The notes below the pieces were generated by a model. The model ran no database searches. It was not told the DNA's origin and was given only the letters and a program-made list of their open reading frames with translations. Made by a program: the position numbers and the translations under genes. From an uncultured Eubacteriales bacterium (GTDB lineage: Bacteria > Bacillota > Clostridia > Christensenellales > Borkfalkiaceae): 5,385 nt of DNA. Below are positions 1 through 5,385 of the stretch, piece after piece (position 1 is the first letter of the stretch; the number at the start of each line of letters is the position of its first letter). The stretch covers positions 1 through 5,385 of the forward strand of contig CABQND010000076.1 in NCBI GenBank assembly GCA_902465495.1, read 5' to 3'.

Positions 1-23
1 TATCCATGTTCAAAGATATAATT

Positions 24-911
24 TTATTGATTTTGGATTTTCGGATTGGCGAGCGCATTTTTTCGATATTGCAAAGGCGAGCATCCGAAATGTTTTTTGA
101 AACAGTTGGAAAAGTGATAAGGACTGGAAAAGGCAAGAAATTCGGAGATCTCTTTGACGGAAGCATTGTCGTTTTCCAGCATGCTCTTTGCAAAGCGCAA
201 TTTGCGAGCGAGCAGGAACTGATAAGGAGTCATATCATAACTCTTTTTAAATTCGCGGATGATCTCCGCTTTGGACAGAAAAAGCTTTTCGCAGAGCGAA
301 TCGAGCGAAAACGGGCGGTCGATGGAATAAAACAGCTCGTAATAAATGAGCCGTGCGGTTTGGGAGACGCGTTTTTCTCCTTTGACGGTTTCGGCTAACC
401 GCATCAGCATAGCAAATAAAATTTCGCTGATTTGGGGATAGATATCGTAATTGTCAATGGAAATTTTTTCGGTATCGTACAGCCGTGTAAACAAGTCGGT
501 CAGTTCGGCTCCGCTGTAAACAGTGCTTTGCAGTCTGTAAGATTTAATGATATCGTAAATGATTTCTCCCGAAAAATTCACCCATAGTTTTTTATAAGGT
601 TCATCTTTATCCGAAAAATATTCGCAGTTTTGCCCCGGTTTGAGGAGGTACGTGTCGCCTGCCCGCACGGTATATTTTTTATCGTTGACGATGATATAGC
701 CTTTCCCCGAAAGAATATGTTCCAGGATATAGCCGCGCGTGGGAAATCGTTTTATGTAATAATCGGGCGTGGGAAAGGTGATCCCGTAGCAGGAAACGGA
801 AACAGGAGTCGTATTCGGATTCTCCATGCGAGTGATCAGCTCGTTTGCGAGCCCCGCAAATTTTTCGATATCGATTTTTCGGATGCTGCTAAAACTCTTA
901 TATTTCTCCAT
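24..911 (-). CDS. AraC-family transcriptional regulator (cupin sensor + HTH)
   Basis: This is a 295-residue DNA-binding regulator, a normal length for the family. Residues about 36-115 form an AraC-type cupin sensor half, with the stretch GYIIVNDKKYTVRAGDTYLL (71-90) followed by KPGQ, the usual small-ligand pocket layout. Residues about 201-284 form the double helix-turn-helix: FSLDSLCEKLFLSK for the first helix pair, then the long linker helix, then VKEISEFLAFSSPYHFSNCFKKHFGCSPLQYRK, matching the conserved second-HTH signature. I chose the ATG at 911 because the cupin region follows it directly. The frame stays open to 1094, but that extension runs through the divergent promoters and into the neighbouring gene. 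No clear Shine-Dalgarno precedes this start, so translation may be weak. It is divergent from the secreted phosphoesterase gene, which is its likely target. The ligand cannot be told from sequence. The family call is firm; the sugar-responsive role is inference. Confidence 0.93.
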   Translation of the reverse strand: MEKYKSFSSIRKIDIEKFAGLANELITRMENPNTTPVSVSCYGITFPTPDYYIKRFPTRGYILEHILSGKGYIIVNDKKYTVRAGDTYLLKPGQNCEYFSDKDEPYKKLWVNFSGEIIYDIIKSYRLQSTVYSGAELTDLFTRLYDTEKISIDNYDIYPQISEILFAMLMRLAETVKGEKRVSQTARLIYYELFYSIDRPFSLDSLCEKLFLSKAEIIREFKKSYDMTPYQFLLARKLRFAKSMLENDNASVKEISEFLAFSSPYHFSNCFKKHFGCSPLQYRKNALANPKIQNQ

Positions 912-921
912 AATGCAATAA

Positions 922-972
922 TTTGTATGTTTTCGTCTATTTTGCGTATTGATTGTAAATATTTTGTATGTT
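922..972. promoter_or_regulatory. Putative AraC-type operator: three phased direct repeats
   Basis: Three direct repeats lie in the divergent region: TTTGTATGTT at 922-931, TTTGCGTATT at 941-950, and TTTGTATGTT at 963-972. The outer two are identical over 10 bp. The middle one differs at three positions, all transitions. Their starts are 19 and 22 bp apart, close to two helical turns each, the spacing that AraC proteins use for tandem half-sites. They sit beside or across the promoter boxes of both divergent genes. Binding by the adjacent regulator is inference. Confidence 0.5.
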
Positions 973-977
973 ACGAT
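949..977 (+). promoter_or_regulatory. Probable weak promoter for the secreted phosphoesterase gene
   Basis: On the plus strand TTGATT (949-954, 4 of 6 to TTGACA) is separated by 17 bp from TACGAT (972-977, 4 of 6 to TATAAT). The start would be near 984, leaving a leader of about 49 nt before the ATG at 1033. Two of the direct repeats lie just upstream of the -35 box, and the second overlaps it by 2 bp, as expected for an activator-dependent AraC-type promoter. The match is modest and other choices of boxes are possible. Confidence 0.45.
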
Positions 978-978
978 A

Positions 979-1007
979 AGTATAGCAAGAAAAAAAGCAA
1001 TTGTCAA
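979..1007 (-). promoter_or_regulatory. Strong sigma-A-type promoter for the AraC regulator
   Basis: Read on the minus strand, a perfect -35 box TTGACA (1007-1002) is followed by a 17-bp spacer and a -10 box TATACT (984-979, 5 of 6 to consensus). Transcription should start near 972, giving a leader of about 60 nt before the ATG at 911. That leader carries the three direct repeats described separately, so a protein bound there would lie just downstream of the start and could repress the regulator's own gene. The promoter boxes are seen directly; the start point and autorepression are inferred. Confidence 0.75.
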
Positions 1008-1021
1008 TACTTTTAAAAATC

Positions 1022-1032
1022 GGGAGGGAAAA
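1022..1032 (+). promoter_or_regulatory. Ribosome binding site fixing the phosphoesterase start
   Basis: GGGAGGG at 1022-1028 is followed by AAAA and then the ATG at 1033, so the core GGAGG sits 5 nt from the start codon. This rules out the upstream in-frame TTG at 949, which has no such site, lies inside the promoter, and would put 28 charged or unrelated residues ahead of a well-formed signal peptide. Confidence 0.85.
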
Positions 1033-4000
1033 ATGGAAAATAGAGCGATTTTTACACAAAAGCGCCGCATGGTCGGGCTGTTTGTTCTGATCATTCTTGC
1101 AATACTTTGTTTAGCTATCGGAGCAGGTATGCGAGGGGTCGGGGTATCTGCGAAAAATACGCAGGATTGGATCAGTTTTCACGGTTCGACCGATCTGAAA
1201 TATGCGGACGGAGCGTTGCAGGTACGCTCCTATACCAATCCCGGCAGTATCGTATTTACGGGCGGGCAGTTCTCCGATTACGAGATGGAAGCGGAAATGG
1301 AGCTTTTGGAAAGTCCGTGGTTTGGCATCATGTATCGTGCAAACGGTGACTGGAAAGGGTTTTACCAGATCGGAACGAGTTATCGCCAGCTCAAAATGCA
1401 TCAGACAAAGTCTTCCGGCAACGGATGGGACGAAGAAAGCATTGTACAGGCACAAGCGGGTTATACCCCGTATGCTTTGGGGGTAAAAGTACAGATCAAA
1501 GTGACGGTACAAGATGATCATATCACTTTGCAGACCAAAGTGGACGGAGACAGTGAATTTTTCACAGAATTTGAAAATCAACCCATCGATACCGCTACGC
1601 TGGGTGAGGCGGGGTATATCGGATTTTGTTTCCAGTATTCGCTTGCCAATATATATAATGTGACCATCCGCGATCTGAATTCCGATTACACCTATGTATC
1701 CGATTTCGGATCACAAAGCACGGTACAGCCGGTATGGGAGATCGTTCGCGGTTCGGGCGACATGCAGCAGAGCGACGGGAAAACCATTTTCAAATTTGCG
1801 CAGAATCCTACGGTGTACGGGATCACGAATGTCGATTTTACCGATTATGTTTTGGAAACGGAATTTTCTATTGATTCGCAATGGGGCGGGATCGCTTTTC
1901 GCATCAACGGCGCGTATAAGGGATTTTATATTGTAAAATCCGCGTCGCATGGTTTTTCCATGCATGAGACCAATTCGGGGAACGGCTGGGGCGACTCGAT
2001 CGATGCACCCAACAGCGGTTATACGCCATATACATACGGCAGCCGCGTGCGCCTCAAAGCGATCGTCAAAGACAATAAGATCACCGTGCAGTCGATGTTG
2101 GTCGGAAAAGATACGGAATACTACACGGACGTGGAAGAATATGACATCGCAACGCTGGACAACGGCAGACTGGGGACAAAAGGCGGGGTCGGATTGGTTT
2201 GTAAAAATCCGATCACAATGGCGGTATACAGCTTCAAAGTCACAGACAGCGTTACGGGGAATACATACTATCTTCCGTCAATGGGGGACGGCGTTTGGGA
2301 TGTAACCGACGGAGAGGCAACGGTGTCGAATGCAAGCGCAGAGGGCGAAGAAATCCGAACGATCTCTTCGACGGACGATGTATCGGCATATATGCTTACG
2401 GGCGTCAATTTCAACGATGCGGCGATCGAAGCGGAAATTTCGCTGAATGCAGGTTCGGCGGGGGTTGTATTTCGAGGACACGACGGCAGCAAAGGCATTT
2501 ATGTGCTGACCGATGATGGCAAGCGGGTGATCCGTACCTATTCCTTGGCGGAGAACAAATGGGGAGAGGAGATATTGGAAGCGGAAACGGGCTATTTGTC
2601 ATACGGGTATGGTGATCGCATCCGCTTGCGGTTTTCGATTGTCGGCAACATTTTGCAAGTCGAATCGATGATCATCGGCAAGGAAACGGAATACAGAAAA
2701 GACTTTATCGATGTCGATCTTTCTTTGCCGGGCGAAGGTGTTTTGGGGGATAACGGCGAAGTAGGACTATATGTTTCTGCGGCCGCAACTTTGACGGTAT
2801 TTGAATTTCGGGCGACGGACTTTATGACGGGACGCACGTTCGATCTGTTTGAAAAGGAGGAACAGGCGATTACGGAAAGTGTCGTCTTTGACGGGAATAC
2901 CGCAGTCGAAAGCGAGACGATCCTGGAACAGACGCCCGACACGACAGAAGTTTGGTTCAAGACATCGTCTGAGAGGCGGCAAACGATCATCAGTGATTTC
3001 AAGAGCGTCGATACGACGTTGAACGGATTTTATCTCGATGTGCTTGCGGGCGGTCAGTTGTTCTATTTTGAAGCAAACGGAGTGACCGCAGAGAATGAAG
3101 CTTCCAATTTGCGTCTTACGACGTCGGGCACATACGCCGACGGGCAATGGTATAAAGCGGTGATACGCCGCCTGTATGATGAAGAGGCGGGACTTGTCGG
3201 CGTGCGGCTGTCCGTCTATTCGGGCGAAACCTTAATGGAAGAAATGGGGACTTCCCGCAAGATCGCAGATAAAAAACTGGAGCTGTATGAATCGAACGGC
3301 GGCAAATTTATTTCGGAAACCTATTTGCAGATCGGTTCGTTCCGCCAGACGAGATACCTTTTTTACGGAGAGATCGCCGAGATCCGCATGTGGGATCATA
3401 CACTTTCGGATGCGGAAGCGGCACAGGCGCGCTATGAATTGACGGGACAAGAAGCGGGATTATTGCATGACTTCGTTCCGGGAGCGAACAATCAGTTTAC
3501 CGATAAAGCAAACGCACCTGTCGCTGTTGATACGTATGAAGTCTGGATGCAGGATTACGTGTTGCAGGAAGCGGATTTCCGCATCGCGGTGCTTCCGGAC
3601 GTGCAATTTATCAACGAAGGTTTTGAGATCCGTTTGCGCGAATATTTTACCTGGATCCGCGACAATGCCGAACGGCTGAATATACGCTTGGTCGTTTCGG
3701 TGGGCGATATGGTCAATACCTGCACGCCCGAACAGTATGCCGCCATTTCCGAGGCCGCTTCCATTTTGGACGGCACCGTGCCGTTCATGCCTGTACCGGG
3801 GAATCATGAATACCCCAGCTATGGGCGCGACATCATGTTTGATGAATATTTCCCGTATGAAAAATATTCGGCGCAGGATTGTTGGGGCGGCGCGTACCGC
3901 GAGGGAAGTATGGAAAACTACTATTACCGCATGGAGATCAACGGACAGAAATTCCTGTTCATGGGGCTGGAAGTTGCGGTGCGCCCTGCGGTTGCGGATT

Positions 4001-4587
4001 GGGCAAACGAGGTGATCGCGGCGCATTCGGACTATAAGGTGATCATCGTCAATCATGCTTTTCTCGATCCGAAAGACGATACCATCCTCGAAGCGGGAGA
4101 GCCGGGAGCTCCGGAATCCTTCAAAACGGATGACGGCATGTCCGCGATCCGTTTGTGGGAAGAGGTCATTTCCAAGCATCAAAACATCGTAATGGTGCTT
4201 TGCGGACATATGGATACCCACCGCGTTGCGCACGTTTCGTTTACGGGTGACAACGGAAATTCCGTAGAAACTTTGCTCTTTGACGGCTCGATGGTCGAGC
4301 GCGCGAACGGCTGCGCCTCACTTGTAGGGCTTTTGGGATTTCATGACGGAAGCAACCAAGTGGATGTAAATTACTATTCTATTGTCAAAGACGCGTATTT
4401 CTGCGGGATCAACCAGTATAGCATCGAACTTGATTGGCAGGAAGAATACCGTATTCGCTTTGAAAGCGGAACGGGGAATGCCGTTTATGATGAGGTCTTG
4501 CCTGTCGGCGCTGTGATCGAAGCGCCTGAGGCGCCCGAGAATTATTCGGACGGAACATATGATTACGTATTCCGGGAGCGTCGGTAA
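1033..4587 (+). CDS. Large secreted multi-domain metallophosphoesterase
   Basis: This is a 1184-residue exported protein. Residues 1-40 form a signal peptide: basic KRR, hydrophobic core at about 13-31, and a signal peptidase I-like site VSA before K41. Three homologous modules follow (about 45-222, 234-413, 421-607), beta-rich and resembling DUF1080/concanavalin-like sugar-binding folds. Residues about 611-808 look like a LamG-type module (DGQWYKAVIRR and the ending GEIAEIRMWDHTLSDAEA). Residues about 846-1130 are a calcineurin-like phosphoesterase: LPDVQF (D856, Q858), GDMVN (D892), GNHEY (N924, H925), VNHAF (H1008), and CGHMDTH (H1059). Two usual metal-ligand histidines are replaced: motif I has Gln, and the second His of GHxH is Asp1061. 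The last about 48 residues look like a partial surface-protein repeat. No LPXTG motif or C-terminal membrane segment is present, so the mature protein should be released or held by binding. The adjacent divergent regulator probably controls it. The substrate is unknown; a phosphorylated glycan or wall polymer is a guess from the architecture. Confidence 0.9.
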   Translation: MENRAIFTQKRRMVGLFVLIILAILCLAIGAGMRGVGVSAKNTQDWISFHGSTDLKYADGALQVRSYTNPGSIVFTGGQFSDYEMEAEMELLESPWFGIMYRANGDWKGFYQIGTSYRQLKMHQTKSSGNGWDEESIVQAQAGYTPYALGVKVQIKVTVQDDHITLQTKVDGDSEFFTEFENQPIDTATLGEAGYIGFCFQYSLANIYNVTIRDLNSDYTYVSDFGSQSTVQPVWEIVRGSGDMQQSDGKTIFKFAQNPTVYGITNVDFTDYVLETEFSIDSQWGGIAFRINGAYKGFYIVKSASHGFSMHETNSGNGWGDSIDAPNSGYTPYTYGSRVRLKAIVKDNKITVQSMLVGKDTEYYTDVEEYDIATLDNGRLGTKGGVGLVCKNPITMAVYSFKVTDSVTGNTYYLPSMGDGVWDVTDGEATVSNASAEGEEIRTISSTDDVSAYMLTGVNFNDAAIEAEISLNAGSAGVVFRGHDGSKGIYVLTDDGKRVIRTYSLAENKWGEEILEAETGYLSYGYGDRIRLRFSIVGNILQVESMIIGKETEYRKDFIDVDLSLPGEGVLGDNGEVGLYVSAAATLTVFEFRATDFMTGRTFDLFEKEEQAITESVVFDGNTAVESETILEQTPDTTEVWFKTSSERRQTIISDFKSVDTTLNGFYLDVLAGGQLFYFEANGVTAENEASNLRLTTSGTYADGQWYKAVIRRLYDEEAGLVGVRLSVYSGETLMEEMGTSRKIADKKLELYESNGGKFISETYLQIGSFRQTRYLFYGEIAEIRMWDHTLSDAEAAQARYELTGQEAGLLHDFVPGANNQFTDKANAPVAVDTYEVWMQDYVLQEADFRIAVLPDVQFINEGFEIRLREYFTWIRDNAERLNIRLVVSVGDMVNTCTPEQYAAISEAASILDGTVPFMPVPGNHEYPSYGRDIMFDEYFPYEKYSAQDCWGGAYREGSMENYYYRMEINGQKFLFMGLEVAVRPAVADWANEVIAAHSDYKVIIVNHAFLDPKDDTILEAGEPGAPESFKTDDGMSAIRLWEEVISKHQNIVMVLCGHMDTHRVAHVSFTGDNGNSVETLLFDGSMVERANGCASLVGLLGFHDGSNQVDVNYYSIVKDAYFCGINQYSIELDWQEEYRIRFESGTGNAVYDEVLPVGAVIEAPEAPENYSDGTYDYVFRERR
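1165..2853 (+). repeat. Three tandem homologous protein modules within the phosphoesterase
   Basis: Three copies of about 180 residues each are encoded at roughly 1165-1698, 1732-2271 and 2293-2853. Shared landmarks are W near the start, an acidic strand (EAEMEL, ETEFSI, EAEISL), G-hydrophobic-x-(F/Y)-R followed six residues later by KG(F/I)Y, then GYxxYxxGxx(V/I)x(I/L)(K/R) and a closing FxxxD strand. Copies 1 and 2 are closest: both have MHxTxSSGNGW-type segments and GYTPY. Copies 2 and 3 share an IGKxTEY-type segment and the ending TGxTxxL that copy 1 lacks. Copy 3 has lost the MHxT motif. The similarity is at protein level; the DNA has diverged, so the duplication is old. The modules probably bind carbohydrate, by analogy with DUF1080-like folds. 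Confidence 0.8.
4441..4584 (+). other. C-terminal stub resembling an incomplete surface-protein repeat
   Basis: The last 48 residues start with YRIRFESGTGNAVYDEV, continue with VGAVIEAPEAPE and end in TYDYVFRERR. This order (YxVxF, G-N, a V-x-x-G turn, APEAP, then TYxYxF) resembles InlB/Flg_new-type beta-grasp repeats of Gram-positive surface proteins, which normally run on with a Gly-Trp pair and further strands. Here the frame stops four residues after the last F. The DNA just downstream is AT-rich and belongs to the converging gene. The repeat family assignment is tentative. Confidence 0.4.
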
Positions 4588-4600
4588 CGTAAATCGAATT

Positions 4601-5239
4601 CTATTTAATATTTTTGATTTTAGTTATATCGCCATCGCACAATAATTCAATGTTTGCGAATATTTTTTCGGCAGACCAATTCCACCATTGCAGTTGTAAT
4701 AAAAACTCTATTGTTTCGTCGTCAAAACGTTTACGTATGTTTTTTATGGGATTGCCCCCGACAATACAGTACGGCGGCACATCTTTTGATACTACGGAAT
4801 TTGCGCCGATTATTGCGCCGTCGCCAATTTTAACACCGGGAAGAACAGTTACGTTTTGCCCTATCCAAACATCGTTGCCAACAACCGTATCGCCCTTTAA
4901 TGGCAAATCTTCCAATTTAGGCGTAGTTTTTTCCCAGCCACCACCCATTATATTGAAAGGGTACGTCGTAACCGATCTCATACGGTGATTAGCCCCGTTC
5001 ATAATAAATTCAACACCTTTGGCGATAGCGCAAAATTTCCCGATAATCAATTTATCGCCAATAAAGTCATAGTGATGAGTAACGTGTTCTTCAAATTTGT
5101 CTGCACCGTCGATATCGTCGTAGTATGTATAGTCACCGACAATTATATTCGGTCTTGTAATCACATTTTTAATATAACAAAGACTCGGAATTTTTTTATT
5201 CGGAAATATTTCATTTGGGTTAGGACCGAACTTTTGCAT
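4601..5239 (-). CDS. Vat/CatB-related hexapeptide-repeat O-acetyltransferase (possible streptogramin A acetyltransferase)
   Basis: This 212-residue protein is a left-handed beta-helix acyltransferase of the xenobiotic (Vat/CatB-related) group, which moves acetyl from acetyl-CoA to a hydroxyl on its acceptor. The length matches known Vat enzymes (about 209-220). The N-terminus GPNPNEIFPNKK, then VGDYTYYDD (35-43), HHYDFIGDKLIIGKFCAIA, NGANHRM (81-87, with the likely catalytic His85), TYPFNIMGGGWEK, the hexapeptide core KGDTVVGNDVWIGQNVTVLPG, GGNP (161-164) and WWNW (185-188) all follow the Vat pattern. The NGANHR motif favours Vat over CatB, which has a GNQGHR-type motif. After NHRM it reads RSVTTYPF where classical Vat has DGSTYPF, so activity on streptogramin A is not certain. 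I chose ATG 5239 over 5263 because AAAGGTGG lies 7 nt before it and the protein then begins at the family's usual point. Base composition is AT-richer than its neighbour. Its stop lies 13 bp from the converging gene's stop. It is monocistronic here. Confidence 0.88.
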   Translation of the reverse strand: MQKFGPNPNEIFPNKKIPSLCYIKNVITRPNIIVGDYTYYDDIDGADKFEEHVTHHYDFIGDKLIIGKFCAIAKGVEFIMNGANHRMRSVTTYPFNIMGGGWEKTTPKLEDLPLKGDTVVGNDVWIGQNVTVLPGVKIGDGAIIGANSVVSKDVPPYCIVGGNPIKNIRKRFDDETIEFLLQLQWWNWSAEKIFANIELLCDGDITKIKNIK

Positions 5240-5246
5240 GCAATTA

Positions 5247-5254
5247 CCACCTTT
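5247..5254 (-). promoter_or_regulatory. Ribosome binding site of the acetyltransferase
   Basis: On the minus strand AAAGGTGG lies 7 nt before the ATG at 5239. It falls inside the frame that would be read from the alternative ATG at 5263, which itself has only AT-rich sequence before it. This decides the start in favour of 5239. Confidence 0.8.
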
Positions 5255-5269
5255 TTGAAGCATAAAAAT

Positions 5270-5298
5270 ATTATACTGATTTTACACCTAACAAGCAA
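5270..5298 (-). promoter_or_regulatory. Promoter of the acetyltransferase gene
   Basis: On the minus strand a perfect -10 box TATAAT (5275-5270) lies 17 bp after TTGCTT (5298-5293), a -35 box matching consensus only in its first three bases. Transcription should start near 5263, giving a leader of about 24 nt. That is too short for the leader peptide or attenuator often seen ahead of induced resistance genes, so expression is probably constitutive or controlled from outside the leader. Confidence 0.6.
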
Positions 5299-5385
5299 GC
5301 AAAATACCGTATAAATGACTTTATGGCACTTTGGCGGGTGCTTGAATAAACGAGCGGCTCGGCTGCGCCTGTCTGTGGCGTCTAT
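5299..5385. other. Gene-free right edge with a GC-rich tail
   Basis: No convincing coding region is visible here. Bases 5303-5350 are AT-leaning and include a weak inverted repeat ATAAA-TGAC-TTTAT (5311-5324). Bases 5351-5382 switch to about 75% GC (24 of 32 bases) with short self-complementary pieces such as CGAGC-G-GCTCG (5351-5361). Minus-strand frames are open into the window edge but show no recognisable protein, so the end of an upstream gene cannot be excluded. Confidence 0.35.

Noticed and set aside
949..1032. Upstream TTG start for the phosphoesterase
   Set aside because: It lies in the promoter, before the expected transcript start, and lacks a ribosome site. The ATG at 1033 has GGGAGGG and begins a proper signal peptide.
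912..1094. N-terminal extension of the AraC regulator with a hydrophobic, membrane-like stretch
   Set aside because: The extension reads through both promoters and the start of the divergent gene. The hydrophobic run is the complement of AT-rich promoter DNA, and the AraC-type protein begins normally at 911.
3460..4233. Long minus-strand open frame (257 codons) opposite the phosphoesterase domain
   Set aside because: It is antisense to the conserved catalytic motifs, its product is rich in His, Arg and Ile as expected from the complement of this coding sequence, and no family motif is visible.
4522..4534. Perfect hairpin GCGCC-TGA-GGCGC as a terminator
   Set aside because: It lies inside the coding region over the repeated Ala-Pro-Glu codons, has only a 5-bp stem and no T run after it, and is about 50 bp before the stop.
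5240..5263. Acetyltransferase start at the upstream ATG (5263)
   Set aside because: The ribosome site AAAGGTGG falls inside this extension and fits the ATG at 5239. The eight added residues are not part of the family's usual N-terminus, and 5263 coincides with the predicted transcript start.
4985..5314. Plus-strand open frame opposite the start of the acetyltransferase
   Set aside because: It is antisense to a clearly conserved enzyme, has no good ribosome site, and shows no recognisable motif.
5311..5324. Inverted repeat ATAAA-TGAC-TTTAT as an operator
   Set aside because: Five A/T base pairs in AT-leaning DNA upstream of the -35 box are expected by chance, and no regulator is adjacent to the gene.

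Overview
The window holds three protein-coding genes and their control regions. It looks like chromosomal DNA from a low-to-mid GC Gram-positive bacterium of the Clostridia type. That assignment is inferred from purine-rich Shine-Dalgarno sites (GGGAGGG, AAAGGTGG), sigma-A-type promoter boxes, a Vat-type acetyltransferase typical of Firmicutes, and a large secreted multi-domain protein of the sort found in gut Clostridia. No RNA gene, CRISPR array, insertion sequence or attachment site was recognised.

Layout. On the minus strand (24-911) is an AraC-family regulator with an N-terminal cupin sensor half and a C-terminal double helix-turn-helix. Across a 121-bp divergent control region (912-1032), on the plus strand (1033-4587), lies a gene for a 1184-residue exported protein. 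It has a signal peptide, three tandem homologous beta-rich modules, a LamG/concanavalin-like module, a calcineurin-like metallophosphoesterase domain, and a short C-terminal stub that resembles the beginning of a surface-protein repeat. Converging on it from the right (4601-5239, minus strand), with only 13 bp between the stop codons, is a visibly AT-richer gene for a hexapeptide-repeat O-acetyltransferase of the Vat/CatB-related (xenobiotic acetyltransferase) group. It has its own promoter. The last ~145 bp hold that promoter and a short GC-rich tail at the window edge.

How the parts may work together. The divergent arrangement is the classic layout for an AraC regulator and its target. The control region shows three imperfect direct repeats of a TTTGTATGTT-like motif about two helical turns apart, plus two promoters facing each other with adjacent -10 boxes. 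This suggests mutually exclusive transcription of regulator and target, set by regulator binding. The likely but unproven reading is that the regulator senses a sugar-like or phosphorylated ligand and controls a secreted enzyme that binds glycans and cleaves phosphoesters. The acetyltransferase looks like an independent, possibly acquired, unit.
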